A DNA stretch of 51,074 nucleotides from Streptococcus porci DSM 23759 (GTDB taxonomy: Bacteria > Bacillota > Bacilli > Lactobacillales > Streptococcaceae). Positions 17,950 through 27,128 of the stretch are shown here, in pieces; the stretch's first letter is position 1, and every line of letters starts with the position of its first letter. The position numbers were made by a program, and so were the translations under genes. The notes beneath the pieces were generated by a model that had not been told where the DNA came from, made no database searches, and saw nothing but the letters and a program-made list of their open reading frames with translations. The stretch spans positions 1 to 51,074 of the forward strand of contig NZ_AUIP01000011.1 of assembly GCF_000423765.1 (NCBI RefSeq), read 5' to 3'.

Positions 17950-18904
17950 AGTTATTCAGCTCTTTGCCAATCTCATGAGCGCAGGCTTTACCCTAACTGA
18001 AATGGTCAACTTCTTGGAACGTAGTCAACTTCTGCCGATCCAGCAAACACAGCAAATGCGAGAGAGTCTCCTAAATGGACGGGGGATGGCTGAAATGCTA
18101 GCAGAACTGGGATTTTCAGATGAGGTGGTCACTCAACTGTCTCTGGCTGATATCCACGGCAACACCCTAAAAAGTCTGCAAAAAATCGACAGCTACCTTG
18201 CTAACCTGACTCAGGTCAAGAAAAAATTAATCGAAGTAGCGACCTATCCACTTATTTTGCTGGGCTTTCTCGTTCTTATCATGCTGGGACTAAAAAATTA
18301 CCTGCTGCCCCAACTAGAAGACGGCAACTGGGCAACCACTCTCATTAGTAACTTTCCAACCATCTTTCTAGGGAGTTTTTTAGTTATCCTGCTCAGCCTT
18401 TTCATCACCATCATAGCTACCAAGCGAAAAAGTCGTCTCAAACTTTGGACGCATCTATCTCGCCTTCCTTTTTTGGGAAAAGTAGCACAACTTTACCTGA
18501 CAGCCTATTATGCCCGTGAGTGGGGTAATCTAATCGGACAAGGAGTGGAGCTAGCGCAGATAACTCAGCTTATGCAGAAGCAGAAATCACAGCTCTTCCA
18601 AGAAATCGGCAAGGACATGGAATCAGCTCTCCTATCTGGACGTGATTTTCATAGCAAAGTACTGGATTATCCCTTTTTCCTGAAAGAATTATCCCTCATC
18701 ATCGAATACGGGGAAGTCAAGTCCAAGCTGGGGAGTGAGCTAGATATTTTTTCGGAAGAGACTTGGGCTAATTTTTTCTCCAAACTCAATAAGAGCACAC
18801 AGATCATTCAGCCCATCATCTTTATCTTTGTAGCGCTGATGATTGTCATGATTTACGCAGCCATGCTGCTACCAATGTATCAAAATATGGGAGGATATTT
18901 TTAA
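17819..18904 (+). CDS. comGB: ComGB/ComYB pseudopilus polytopic membrane protein
   Basis: About 361 residues of the GspF/PilC family, with three membrane segments (around residues 135-155, 185-205 and 335-355) and two cytoplasmic repeats (LMSAGFTLTEMV and IGQGVELAQITQLM). It anchors the pilus assembly platform. The ATG at 17819 follows GGAGGAG. A TTG at 17813 and an ATG at 17861 are alternatives, and the last would reduce the long overlap with comGA. Its stop overlaps the comGC ATG by one base. Confidence 0.88.
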   Translation: MPKIVSKTTDQTSGMHKLINWLQTDISVLKKDKSKKLRLKDQRKVIQLFANLMSAGFTLTEMVNFLERSQLLPIQQTQQMRESLLNGRGMAEMLAELGFSDEVVTQLSLADIHGNTLKSLQKIDSYLANLTQVKKKLIEVATYPLILLGFLVLIMLGLKNYLLPQLEDGNWATTLISNFPTIFLGSFLVILLSLFITIIATKRKSRLKLWTHLSRLPFLGKVAQLYLTAYYAREWGNLIGQGVELAQITQLMQKQKSQLFQEIGKDMESALLSGRDFHSKVLDYPFFLKELSLIIEYGEVKSKLGSELDIFSEETWANFFSKLNKSTQIIQPIIFIFVALMIVMIYAAMLLPMYQNMGGYF

Positions 18905-19203
18905 TGAAAAAACGATTGAAAAACATCACAAAAGCGACAGTAAAAGGGTTCACTCTGGTAGAAATGCTCGTGGTTCTTCTAATCATTAGTGTTCTTATGC
19001 TCCTATTTGTGCCAAATCTAAGCAAGCAAAAAGATGTGGTTCAAGAAAAAGGGAATGCTGCTGTTGTCAAAGTGGTGGAAAGCCAAATGGAGCTGTACGA
19101 GTTGGAGCATCATCAATCCGCCACTGTACAAGATTTAGAAAGCAAAGGCTACATCACCGAAGATCAAGCCAAGGCCTACAATGATTACAAAGCTAAATCT
19201 TAA
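18904..19203 (+). CDS. comGC: ComGC/ComYC major pseudopilin
   Basis: At 99 residues, it has a short charged leader and the prepilin peptidase site KGFTLVEM followed by the hydrophobic helix LVVLLIISVLMLLFVPNL. This is the main subunit of the competence pilus, processed and methylated by ComC peptidase. It starts on the last base of comGB and overlaps comGD. Confidence 0.93.
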   Translation: MKKRLKNITKATVKGFTLVEMLVVLLIISVLMLLFVPNLSKQKDVVQEKGNAAVVKVVESQMELYELEHHQSATVQDLESKGYITEDQAKAYNDYKAKS

Positions 19204-19591
19204 AGCCTTTACGCTTTTAGAAAGCCTGCTCACGCTTTTCATTGCTAGTTTTTTAGTGATTAGTCTGTCAGGGTCTATTCAGGGCGTTTTCCAAGATGTA
19301 GAGGAGAGACTATTCTTCCTTTCCTTTGAGCATCTCTACCGAGATAGTCAACAACTAAGCCTAGCTCAAAAAAGTGATGTGACTTTGTCTGTGACAGCAA
19401 GTGGCATCCGAAATAGCAATGCTGACCTTGCTATCCCGACCAGCGTCAGCCTTTTGGACGAAAAAATCATCAACTTTGACGCCAAGGGTGGCAACTCTAG
19501 TCTAACAAAGGTTCGCTTTGCGACGGACGATGGCATCGTCACTTATCAACTGTATCTAGGGAGTGGTAAATATCAAAAAACGACGACTTAA
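19181..19591 (+). CDS. comGD: ComGD/ComYD minor pseudopilin
   Basis: At 136 residues, it has the prepilin-like N-terminus LKAFTLLESLLTLFIASFLVISL. It overlaps comGC by 23 bases and comGE by 29 bases, the tight coupling normal for this operon. As a minor pilin it helps start or tip the competence pilus. Confidence 0.88.
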   Translation: MITKLNLKAFTLLESLLTLFIASFLVISLSGSIQGVFQDVEERLFFLSFEHLYRDSQQLSLAQKSDVTLSVTASGIRNSNADLAIPTSVSLLDEKIINFDAKGGNSSLTKVRFATDDGIVTYQLYLGSGKYQKTTT

Positions 19592-19856
19592 AGCCTATAT
19601 CTTACTTGAAAGCCTAATCGCGCTAGGAGTTTTAGCCACTATCGTAGCGCTTATCTTGGGGCAAATCAACCTCAATCAAAAGCAGCTAGCCCAGAGCCTA
19701 CACGAGCAAGAAGTACTAGCTGTGGCGGCAATGGCGGTGCAGACTAAGCAAACTCACATAACCTTAAATGGTATCTCCGTTGAGGTAACAAGAACAAAAG
19801 CAGGGCTTTTTATCACAGAGAGTGGAAAAGAGGTCATCCGTCTTGAAAAGAATTAG
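19563..19856 (+). CDS. comGE: ComGE/ComYE minor pseudopilin
   Basis: At 97 residues, it starts with GTG. The prepilin-like segment LKAYILLESLIALGVLATIVALIL is present, though the residue at the usual Phe position is Tyr. It lies between comGD and comGF with overlaps on both sides. The rest is short and charged. Confidence 0.82.
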   Translation: MVNIKKRRLKAYILLESLIALGVLATIVALILGQINLNQKQLAQSLHEQEVLAVAAMAVQTKQTHITLNGISVEVTRTKAGLFITESGKEVIRLEKN

Positions 19857-20277
19857 CTTACCCGCCTTTACCCTTTTAGAGTGCTTGGTATCTTTGCTGG
19901 TTATCATCGGTTCGGTCCAAGTTTACCAAGGGCTGACGCAAGTTTTATCCAGCCAAGTTCACAGCCTTTCTGACAACCACCAAGAAGACTGGCTCCTTTT
20001 TTACCAACAGTTGCATGCAGAACTCGAGGGTTCCAGCCTTATCAATGTTGAAAACAATAAGCTCTATGTTTCAAAAGGCGGGAAACACCTGGCTTTTGGC
20101 AAGTCCAAGTCAGACGACTTTAGGAAGACAAATGCTGACGGTCGTGGCTACCAGCCTATGCTATTTGGGCTAGAGAGCTCAGCCATTTCCCGAGAGAAAA
20201 ATCGTGTGACCGTTCACCTGACCTTTGTGGGTGGGCTAAAAAGGAGTTTTATCTATGCTTTTGAAGAAAAAAGTTAA
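19822..20277 (+). CDS. comGF: ComGF/ComYF minor pseudopilin
   Basis: 151 residues from a GTG at 19822. A TTG at 19843, nearer the pilin segment, is an alternative start. The type III signal LPAFTLLECLVSLLVIIGSVQVYQ is clear, and the C-terminal domain contains the ComGF-type LTFVGGLKRSFIYAFE. It overlaps comGE by 35 bases and comGG by 23. Confidence 0.87.
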   Translation: MEKRSSVLKRISLPAFTLLECLVSLLVIIGSVQVYQGLTQVLSSQVHSLSDNHQEDWLLFYQQLHAELEGSSLINVENNKLYVSKGGKHLAFGKSKSDDFRKTNADGRGYQPMLFGLESSAISREKNRVTVHLTFVGGLKRSFIYAFEEKS

Positions 20278-20698
20278 GGGCGGAGTCCTACTATATGCCC
20301 TCCTTATGTCAGCCATTTTCGTCTTACTTTTGCAATTCTATCTGGGGCGGGTACTGGCAGTTCAGCGGCAAAATCAAGCACAGACCTTATCAGCCAGAGC
20401 TTATTTGATAGCCCAGTTGACTGCAGACCAAGCTGATGACAAAAGCGGGGCAGTCAGCTATAAACAGGGGCGCAGCACATGGATACAGAAAAATGATACC
20501 CTGGCTGTTACCGTGACCCTAGCTGACGGGCAATCTTATCAGTACCACTTTTTCAAAAAGAAAGCAGAAAAAGAGGAGAAAAAAATAAATCCTGAAGAAA
20601 AAAGAACGGCTCAATCCGTGGCGTCGGAAGAAAAAGCAGGACTTTCAGAGGCAGTTGTCGAACCGGCTGAAGAAGCCACAGAAACCAAGGATGAATAA
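20255..20698 (+). CDS. comGG: ComGG/ComYG minor pseudopilin
   Basis: At 147 residues, it has the N-terminal pilin-like helix VKGGVLLYALLMSAIFVLLLQFYLG. The C-terminal ~40 residues are highly charged and low-complexity (KKKAEKEEKK...EEATETKDE). It is the last gene of the competence pilus operon and is followed directly by a terminator hairpin. Confidence 0.85.
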   Translation: MLLKKKVKGGVLLYALLMSAIFVLLLQFYLGRVLAVQRQNQAQTLSARAYLIAQLTADQADDKSGAVSYKQGRSTWIQKNDTLAVTVTLADGQSYQYHFFKKKAEKEEKKINPEEKRTAQSVASEEKAGLSEAVVEPAEEATETKDE

Positions 20699-20700
20699 GT

Positions 20701-20729
20701 GGGAGTTTTTGTCAAAACTTCCATTTTTT
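20701..20729 (+). terminator. Terminator of comG operon
   Basis: GGGAGTTTT pairs with AAAACTTCC (one G-T pair) around a TGTC loop, followed by ATTTTTT. The loop and stem contain the -35 of the next gene's promoter. Confidence 0.75.
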
Positions 20730-20737
20730 GATATGAT
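20709..20737 (+). promoter_or_regulatory. Promoter of the methyltransferase gene, probably leaderless
   Basis: TTGTCA (20709-20714), exactly 17 bases, then TATGAT (20732-20737). The ATG begins only 6 bases after the -10, so transcription should start at or next to the start codon. No Shine-Dalgarno is present upstream. Confidence 0.7.
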
Positions 20738-20743
20738 AATACC

Positions 20744-21688
20744 ATGAATTTTGAAAAGATAGAAGCAGCTTATGAGCTGATTTTGGAAAATATCCAACTG
20801 ATTGAAAACGACCTTAAAACTAACATTTATGATGCTCTGATTGAGCAAAATTCTTTTTACCTAGGTGCTGAAGGGGCGTCTGAAACGGTTATTGCTAACA
20901 ATGTCAAACTAAGAGCTCTTGAATTGACCCAAGAGGAATGGCGTCGCGCCTTCCAATTCATCTTTATCAAGGCTGGGCAGACGGAAAGCTTGCAGGCCAA
21001 TCATCAATTCACGCCTGACAGCATAGGTTTTATCCTGCTCTTTTTGCTGGAAACTCTCACTGACAAGAATCAGCTAGATATCCTCGAAATTGGTTCAGGT
21101 ACAGGAAATCTGGCCCATACTCTAATGGCAAACACTAGCAAACGTTTAGATTACATGGGAATTGAGTTAGACGACCTCCTTATTGATCTCTCAGCCTCAA
21201 TCGCTGATGTCATGGGCTCTAGCGTCAGCTTTGTCCAAGAAGACGCTGTTCGCCCGCAGATTCTTAAAGAAAGCGACGTTATCATCAGCGACCTACCTAT
21301 CGGTTACTACCCCAACGACGCCATTGCTAGCCGCTACATCGTAGCTGCCGCTAAGGGCGAGCACACCTATGCCCACCACCTACTCATGGAACAGTCACTC
21401 AAGTACCTGAAAGCTGATGGTCTGGGTCTTTTCTTGGCGCCGACGGATCTTTTGACCAGCCCCCAGTCGTCTCTTTTAAAAAAATGGCTGAGCGGTTATG
21501 CTAGTGTCCTTGCAGTCATTACCCTGCCAGAAAGCCTATTTGGTCGCAAAGATAAGGCAAAAGCTATCTTTATCTTGCAAAAACAAAGCAGTGCACCAAA
21601 AGAAACCTTTGTCTATCCTATAACAGATCTTCAAAACCAAGATGTTATAGTAGAGTTTATGACTAAATTCAAAAGTTGGGCCAAATGA
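20744..21688 (+). CDS. Class I SAM-dependent methyltransferase (YtxK-like), downstream of comG
   Basis: A 314-residue protein of the adenine-N6-methyltransferase-like family that follows comG in streptococci. The SAM-binding motif is DILEIGSGTGNLAHTLM (~residues 120-136), followed by YMGIELDD. The catalytic-loop motif reads SDLPIGYYPND in place of NPPY. The target is unknown. The start MNFEKIEAAYELILENIQLIENDL is conserved for this family, so the leaderless arrangement is probably not an artefact of a wrong start. Confidence 0.82.
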   Translation: MNFEKIEAAYELILENIQLIENDLKTNIYDALIEQNSFYLGAEGASETVIANNVKLRALELTQEEWRRAFQFIFIKAGQTESLQANHQFTPDSIGFILLFLLETLTDKNQLDILEIGSGTGNLAHTLMANTSKRLDYMGIELDDLLIDLSASIADVMGSSVSFVQEDAVRPQILKESDVIISDLPIGYYPNDAIASRYIVAAAKGEHTYAHHLLMEQSLKYLKADGLGLFLAPTDLLTSPQSSLLKKWLSGYASVLAVITLPESLFGRKDKAKAIFILQKQSSAPKETFVYPITDLQNQDVIVEFMTKFKSWAK

Positions 21689-21749
21689 CCATGTGAAATT
21701 CACCCAAGAATGTGATAGAATAGAAGCAAATCTATTAAAGAGGTAAATC

Positions 21750-22946
21750 ATGTCAAAAACAATTGCAATCAATGCAGGAAGCTCTAGCCTGAAATGGCAA
21801 CTTTACAATATGCCTGAAGAAACTGTTGTGGCATCAGGACTGATTGAACGTATCGGTTTAGCTGATTCTGTATCTACCGTTAAATTTGATGGTCGCAAAG
21901 AGTCTGAAACCCTTGACATTCATGACCACCACCAAGCCGTTAAAATTCTCTTGGATGACTTGATTCGTTTTGAAATTATTGCAAGCTACGATGAGATTAC
22001 GGGTATTGGACACCGTGTCGTTGCTGGTGGTGAAAATTTTAAAGAATCAACCGTTATCGGTGAAAAAGAAATCCTAGAAATCGAAGAGTTGAGCGCACTT
22101 GCTCCGCTTCATAATCCAGCTCACGTGGCTGCTATTCGTGCTTTCGAAGAAGTTTTGCCAGAAGTGCTTAACGTGGCTGTTTTCGACACAGCTTTCCACA
22201 CAACGATGCCAGCCAAGGCTTACCGTTACCCAGTACCAAAAGCTTACTACACTGAAAATCAGGTGCGTAAGTACGGAGCTCACGGAACAAGCCATTACTA
22301 CGTATCACAAGAAGCGGCAAAATATCTTGGAAAACCAGTTGAAGAAACCAAAGTCATCACAGCTCACATCGGAAATGGCGTGTCAATCACAGCCGTTGAC
22401 GGCGGTAAGTCTGTGGATACCTCAATGGGCTTCACCCCACTTGCAGGCCCAATGATGGGAACTCGCTCAGGCGACATTGACCCAGCTTTAATTCCTTATT
22501 TGGTGGCAAATCGTCCAGAATTGGCTGACGCTGCAGCAGTTGTCAACGTCCTGAACAAAGAATCAGGTCTTCTTGGTATCTCTGGAACATCAAGTGACAT
22601 GCGCGATATTATCGCGGGTTATGAAGCGGGTGAAGAAGATGCGACCTTGGCTTTTGACATGTACATTGATCGCTTGAAAAAATACATTTCACAATACTTT
22701 GGTGTTTTGAATGGAGCGGATGCCCTTATCTTCACAGCAGGTGTCGGTGAAAACTCTGCACCGGTTCGTAAAGCTGTCGTAGACGGATTGACTTGGTTTG
22801 GTATGGAACTTGATCCAGAAAAGAACGTCTTTGGAGCAGTTGGTGAGATTTCAACACCAGATTCAAAAGTGAAAGTATTTGTCATCCCAACTGATGAAGA
22901 ATTGGTCATCGCGCGTGACGTTGAACGTTTGAAAACAAAGGCATAA
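21750..22946 (+). CDS. ackA: Acetate kinase (first copy)
   Basis: At 398 residues, full length for AckA. The motifs are [68 protein letters not shown] and [13 protein letters not shown]. It makes ATP from acetyl phosphate and releases acetate, a main energy step in streptococci. This fits a neighbourhood that frees acetate from acetylated xylan. It is followed by a terminator and then a second copy. Confidence 0.95.
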   Translation: MSKTIAINAGSSSLKWQLYNMPEETVVASGLIERIGLADSVSTVKFDGRKESETLDIHDHHQAVKILLDDLIRFEIIASYDEITGIGHRVVAGGENFKESTVIGEKEILEIEELSALAPLHNPAHVAAIRAFEEVLPEVLNVAVFDTAFHTTMPAKAYRYPVPKAYYTENQVRKYGAHGTSHYYVSQEAAKYLGKPVEETKVITAHIGNGVSITAVDGGKSVDTSMGFTPLAGPMMGTRSGDIDPALIPYLVANRPELADAAAVVNVLNKESGLLGISGTSSDMRDIIAGYEAGEEDATLAFDMYIDRLKKYISQYFGVLNGADALIFTAGVGENSAPVRKAVVDGLTWFGMELDPEKNVFGAVGEISTPDSKVKVFVIPTDEELVIARDVERLKTKA

Positions 22947-22956
22947 ATAGAACAAG

Positions 22957-22985
22957 AGGCTAGGTTGTCATAACCAAGCCTTTTT
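22957..22985 (+). terminator. Terminator between the two ackA genes
   Basis: AGGCT-a-GGTT pairs with AACC-a-AGCCT around GTCAT, followed by TTTTT. It contains the -35 of the downstream promoter. Confidence 0.8.
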
Positions 22986-22993
22986 GTTATAAT
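22965..22993 (+). promoter_or_regulatory. Promoter of second ackA, embedded in terminator
   Basis: TTGTCA (22965-22970) lies in the hairpin loop. It is followed by 17 bases and a perfect TATAAT (22988-22993). Confidence 0.75.
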
Positions 22994-23029
22994 GAAAATC
23001 TAAGAAAACGCTTACTATGAGGTGAATTA

Positions 23030-24223
23030 ATGTCAAAAACAATTGCAATCAACGCAGGAAGCTCAAGTCTCAAATGGCAACTTTACAAAATGCCAGAAGA
23101 GGAGGTCTTGGCAGCAGGTGTTGTCGAACGTATCGGTCTTAAGGAGTCAATTGTTACCGTAACATATAATGGCAAAAAAGAAAGGCAGACGCTGGATATT
23201 GCAGACCACGGTCAGGCAGTAAAAATCTTACTTGATGATTTGATTCAATTTGGCATTATCGCTAGCTATGACGAAATTACTGGTGTTGGACACCGTGTCG
23301 TTGCTGGTGGTGAAAATTTCAAAGAATCTGTTCTAGTTGATGATGACGTGTTAGCAGAGATTGAAGACTTAGCGGCTCTTGCCCCTCTTCACAATCCAGC
23401 CAATGCTGCAGGAATCCGTGCCTTTAAGGAAATTTTGCCTGACATCACGTCGGTGGCTGTCTTTGACACGGCATTTCATACAACCATGCAGCCTCATACC
23501 TATTTGTACCCAATCCCACAGAAGTACTACACAGACTACAAGGTGCGTAAATATGGGGCTCATGGGACAAGTCACTTTTATGTTGCTAATGAAGCTGCCA
23601 AGTATCTAGGAAAGCCAATCGAAGAACTTAAACTAATTACGGCTCATATCGGTAACGGCATTTCTATTACAGCCAATTACCGCGGCCAATCTGTGGATAC
23701 CTCGATGGGCTTTACCCCGCTAGCGGGCCCAATGATGGGCACTCGCTCAGGCGATATTGACCCAGCCATCATTCCTTATCTGGTAGAGCATGCTCCTGAC
23801 CTAGCGGATGCCGCTGCGGTGGTGAACATGCTTAACAAGCAATCAGGACTCCTTGGAGTGTCTGGACTTTCAAGTGATATGCGTGATATTGAGGCAGGAC
23901 TTCAGGCAAAAGATAAACATGCGGTGCTGGCCTATAACATCTTTATTGACCGAATCAAGAAATTTATCGGTCAGTATTTTGCGGTTTTAAACGGAGCTGA
24001 CGCCATTGTTTTCACGGCTGGTATGGGGGAAAATGGGCCTCTCATGCGCCAAGATGTCATTGAAGGTCTGTCGTGGTTTGGCATGCACATTGATCCAGAA
24101 AAAAATGAAACTCGTGGCATTTCAGGAGAAATTTCAACCCCAGATTCGAAGGTTAAAGTCTTGGTGATTCCAACAGATGAAGAATTGGTTATCGCCCGCG
24201 ATGTTGAAAAATTGAAAAAATAA
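23030..24223 (+). CDS. ackA: Acetate kinase (second copy)
   Basis: A 397-residue tandem paralogue with all active-site motifs intact ([57 protein letters not shown]). It differs from copy one at the C-terminal phosphate-loop region ([13 protein letters not shown] instead of [10 protein letters not shown]). A distinct promoter and terminator mean the two copies can be expressed independently. GAGGTG precedes the ATG. Confidence 0.93.
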   Translation: MSKTIAINAGSSSLKWQLYKMPEEEVLAAGVVERIGLKESIVTVTYNGKKERQTLDIADHGQAVKILLDDLIQFGIIASYDEITGVGHRVVAGGENFKESVLVDDDVLAEIEDLAALAPLHNPANAAGIRAFKEILPDITSVAVFDTAFHTTMQPHTYLYPIPQKYYTDYKVRKYGAHGTSHFYVANEAAKYLGKPIEELKLITAHIGNGISITANYRGQSVDTSMGFTPLAGPMMGTRSGDIDPAIIPYLVEHAPDLADAAAVVNMLNKQSGLLGVSGLSSDMRDIEAGLQAKDKHAVLAYNIFIDRIKKFIGQYFAVLNGADAIVFTAGMGENGPLMRQDVIEGLSWFGMHIDPEKNETRGISGEISTPDSKVKVLVIPTDEELVIARDVEKLKK

Positions 24224-24224
24224 G

Positions 24225-24248
24225 AAAAGAGCTGGCTTCAGCTCTTTT
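24225..24248. terminator. Bidirectional terminator between ackA copy 2 and LD-carboxypeptidase
   Basis: AAAAGAGCTG-gctt-CAGCTCTTTT is a perfect 10-bp stem with A-run and T-run on opposite sides. It serves both convergent genes and overlaps the stop codon of the minus-strand gene. Confidence 0.8.
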
Positions 24249-25203
24249 ACTCTGTTTCAAAATGAATGGATTTGTCAGTTGTGTCCACGGTCACTTGTCC
24301 ACCGATGGTAATGGTGAAAAGAGGCTGTGTATGGGCAAAATCCAAGTCATACATCACTGGAACGGTTTTCAGATAAGGGTATTTTTCCAAGATAGCCATG
24401 AAAATATCTTCTGTCATCTTAGTTTCTTTTGGAAAGCGCCCAAAGAGGACGGCTTTTGGTTCTGGATAGGCTTGAAAGATAGCTGTCAGATGCCTAAGGA
24501 TGATTTCATAAGTATCATCTTCGGCTTCCTCTAAGAAGAGAATGTAGTCATTTGGTCGAGGAGCAAATTCAGTTCCTGTCAAGAGGTTGAGGGTCGAAAT
24601 GTTGCCACCGATAGCTGTACCTGAAGCTCTTCCATGATGGTAAACCTTCCACTCGGTCGGGAAGAAATGGCGAGGTTGGGTCGGGTCGTACCAAGGATCG
24701 CTAGACCAGTCGGGGCTTGGTGTCAGGTCGTAGGTATTCGAAGTCACCGCCCTAAGCCAGCTTTCAGTTTGGTATTTTTGGCCGTCAATCATTTTAAAAC
24801 TACTGTAGCTTGGTCCCATGTAAGTCTGCATGCCGGTCTTGGAGTAAATGGCATTAAGCAGGGCGGTAGTATCAGAGTAGCCACAAAAAATCTTAGGATG
24901 TTTGGCAATGATATCGTAATTTAGATAAGGTAAAAGCTCGTTGCAGTTGAAGCCCCCGATGGTGGTTAGAATGGCATCAACGGAGTCATCGGCAAAAGCA
25001 GCTTCCAAGTCGGCGACACGACTGGCGATCGAGGCAGAGTAAAAGACATCATTTTCAAAATAATTGTCCGAAAATGAAATCTGAAAACCTAGTTCTTCCA
25101 GTTTTTCCTTGGCAGAAAGGTTAGCTTCAAAGCCCCCTAAACGTTCAATAGACGAAGATGGACTGACGATACGGATATGGTCACCTTTGGCAAGTTTTTT
25201 CAT
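24247..25203 (-). CDS. S66-family LD-carboxypeptidase (LdcA/MccF-like)
   Basis: At 318 residues, it begins at MKKLAKGDHIRIVSPSSS, preceded by AAGGAGG. An upstream in-frame ATG (25320) would add 39 residues unlike the family and is rejected. The nucleophile is the Ser of FCGYSDTTALLNAIY. The Glu of FLEEAEDDTYE and the His of FAHTQPLFTITIGG complete the S66 triad. It trims the terminal D-Ala from murein tetrapeptides in recycling, or cleaves related acyl-peptides as MccF does. Confidence 0.85.
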   Translation of the reverse strand: MKKLAKGDHIRIVSPSSSIERLGGFEANLSAKEKLEELGFQISFSDNYFENDVFYSASIASRVADLEAAFADDSVDAILTTIGGFNCNELLPYLNYDIIAKHPKIFCGYSDTTALLNAIYSKTGMQTYMGPSYSSFKMIDGQKYQTESWLRAVTSNTYDLTPSPDWSSDPWYDPTQPRHFFPTEWKVYHHGRASGTAIGGNISTLNLLTGTEFAPRPNDYILFLEEAEDDTYEIILRHLTAIFQAYPEPKAVLFGRFPKETKMTEDIFMAILEKYPYLKTVPVMYDLDFAHTQPLFTITIGGQVTVDTTDKSIHFETE

Positions 25204-25355
25204 AAGCGCCTCCTTCGGATAAATTGTTCCTAGTATAGCAGATTTTAAATATGACGTAAAGACCTTAAAATAGAAAAACTGAGACTCGATTTGAAAAAAT
25301 TCTCCCCAAATTATTTTCAAAGTTTACCGAACTTAACCAGACGAAAAAAACAAAA

Positions 25356-25375
25356 AAGCCCGAATTTACGGGCTT
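25356..25375 (-). terminator. Terminator downstream of tRNA-Cys
   Basis: AAGCCCG pairs with CGGGCTT around AATTTA. Read on the minus strand it is followed by TTTTTTG and a further T-run. Confidence 0.8.
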
Positions 25376-25411
25376 TTCGTTAGGTTAAATCCTGTTAAAA
25401 CAGGTATTGAA

Positions 25412-25482
25412 AGGCGGTAGACGGATTTGAACCGACGATCAAGCTTTTGCAGAGCCGTGCCTTACCACTTGGCTATACCGCC
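25412..25482 (-). tRNA. tRNA-Cys (GCA)
   Basis: The minus strand folds as a 71-base tRNA. The acceptor GGCGGTA/TACCGCC and T73 discriminator fit tRNA-Cys. The D-stem is GCC/GGC with an AAGTGGTAA loop. The anticodon loop is CTGCAAA with anticodon GCA. The T-arm has GGTTCAAATCC. The 3' CCA is not encoded. Confidence 0.93.
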
Positions 25483-25843
25483 GTAACAGATAGTATTCTA
25501 TCGTAAAAAGTGCACTTCGTCAAGGGGAAAATGAAGATGATGCATGGCTCAATTTTGTAAACGTCTATTGATAAAGGTACTATAAGCTATTTTTCCATGA
25601 AAGAGCAACACGGAATGAGGCACCTGTCTAGAAACCTGAAGGGCAGACAGGTTTTTATATTTTTGTTATAATAGATTGGAATGACAGTAAGCATGATTGA
25701 AGACAATAACTACTTTAGTTCAGGGAAAGGATAAGCCATTATGGTCGTAGGAGCAATCTAGCAGAGATAGTCTGGCCTTAAGGTCAGTCAGTTATAGCGA
25801 CAAGTGTTTTATTATATATTACTAGAAACTAAAGGAACCAATC
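25483..25843 (+). other. Gene-free stretch between tRNA-Cys and MFS transporter
   Basis: About 360 bases with no supported coding frame. It contains a strong hairpin ACCTGTCT/AGACAGGT (25622-25629 with 25645-25652), followed by TTTTTATATTTTTG, then a perfect TATAAT (25667-25672). The hairpin has no gene upstream in its orientation, so it may end transcripts from an unrecognised small RNA. The TATAAT probably starts the MFS mRNA, with a poor -35 inside the hairpin. The remaining ~170 bases form an unstructured-looking leader. Confidence 0.45.
25622..25665 (+). terminator. Hairpin terminator upstream of MFS gene
   Basis: An 8-bp perfect stem (ACCTGTCT/AGACAGGT) with a 15-base loop and a T-rich tail. 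Confidence 0.6.
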
Positions 25844-27025
25844 ATGTTTAAACAAACTTACCGTCATAATATTGCTCTTCTTTGGGCAAGTGAATTCTTA
25901 TCGTTTTTTGGGATAACCAGTTTTTGGTTACTCTTCCTTAGTCAACACGGCATGACACTCTGGCAAATAGGTGTTCTAGAGAGTATTTTTCATGGGACTA
26001 GTCTTTTATCAGAAGTACCTTCTGGTATCTTAGCAGATCGCTTTTCCTATAAGACAAATCTTTATGTGAGTCGTTTGGCCAGTATATTATCTGCCCTCTT
26101 GATGTTGGTGGCATCTGGTAATTTTTGGGTTTATGCCTTGGGAATGGTTGTCAGTGCTTGGGCCTATAATTTTGACTCGGGGACAAGCTCTGCGATGCTT
26201 TTTGAATCAGCTAAAGAGGCTGGTCTTGAGAATAAGTATCTGCGAATTTCTAGCTTTATGTCAGGTGTTTCAGAAGCAACTCGCACCCTTGGAACAGTTT
26301 TATCTGGCTTTTTTGTACATGGACTTTTGGATGTTACCTATGTTATTCAAATAGTGTTTGCGATTTTGGCTATGGTTCTGATTTGGTTTATGAAAGAGCC
26401 TAGTATTAAAGTTTCTAGGGATAAAAATCCTAGTTTAACAGTGATTATTGAGACGGTTAGGGAGACTTTTAAGTCCAATCCTAACCTGTTAAAATGGCTT
26501 TTGACTAGTCAGATTATCTGTGTCCTCATGTGCATGTTTTATTTTTACTATCAAAATGAATTGACGGCTTTGACGTCATGGCAGATCAGCTTAGTCATGC
26601 TTTGTTCGAGTGGAATCAACATTGGAGCGGTCTTCTTGGCTAGTCGTATTGGAGAAAAGTGCCAATCTGTAGTCATTTTTCCCTTTATCGTGGGCTTAAC
26701 AGGTTTACTTTATCTTGTGGCCATTCTTAAAGCGCCGGCTGTCTATGTTGTAATTTATCTCTTGACTGATGGTCTCTACGCTCTTTTTCTGCCTATTTTC
26801 ACGAATGATTTACAACATAACATTCCAAGTGATGTTAGAGCGACCCTGTTAAGTGTTAATAGTATGTTTTTTAGTCTATCTATGATCATCATTTTTCCTC
26901 TAACTGGATTTGTTATTGATTATTTAGGTTTTTCTAAGACTTTTTTATGGCTTGGGCTCCTTCTCCTTGTTTTGGTTCCCGTTTTATTAAAAGAGTATCG
27001 ATATTTGCCTCAAAAAGAGATATAG
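25844..27025 (+). CDS. MFS transporter
   Basis: A 393-residue protein with 12 predicted membrane helices. The major facilitator signature is in the 2-3 loop (SGILADRFSYKTNLYVSRL) and EVPSG in helix 2. It resembles small drug/sugar-type facilitators common in streptococci. The substrate cannot be predicted. AAAGGAA precedes the ATG, and the gene is monocistronic. Confidence 0.8.
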   Translation: MFKQTYRHNIALLWASEFLSFFGITSFWLLFLSQHGMTLWQIGVLESIFHGTSLLSEVPSGILADRFSYKTNLYVSRLASILSALLMLVASGNFWVYALGMVVSAWAYNFDSGTSSAMLFESAKEAGLENKYLRISSFMSGVSEATRTLGTVLSGFFVHGLLDVTYVIQIVFAILAMVLIWFMKEPSIKVSRDKNPSLTVIIETVRETFKSNPNLLKWLLTSQIICVLMCMFYFYYQNELTALTSWQISLVMLCSSGINIGAVFLASRIGEKCQSVVIFPFIVGLTGLLYLVAILKAPAVYVVIYLLTDGLYALFLPIFTNDLQHNIPSDVRATLLSVNSMFFSLSMIIIFPLTGFVIDYLGFSKTFLWLGLLLLVLVPVLLKEYRYLPQKEI

Positions 27026-27071
27026 GGGAAGAGGAAATAGGAAAAGAAGTGAGAAATTAGCACTATATATC

Positions 27072-27100
27072 TTGCTTAAACCAAAGAAATTTGGTAAAAT
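27072..27100 (+). promoter_or_regulatory. rpsB promoter
   Basis: TTGCTT, 17 bases, TAAAAT. It is followed by a 120-base structured leader. Confidence 0.65.
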
Positions 27101-27128
27101 AGCTAAGTTGTCTAACAACAAATACTCA

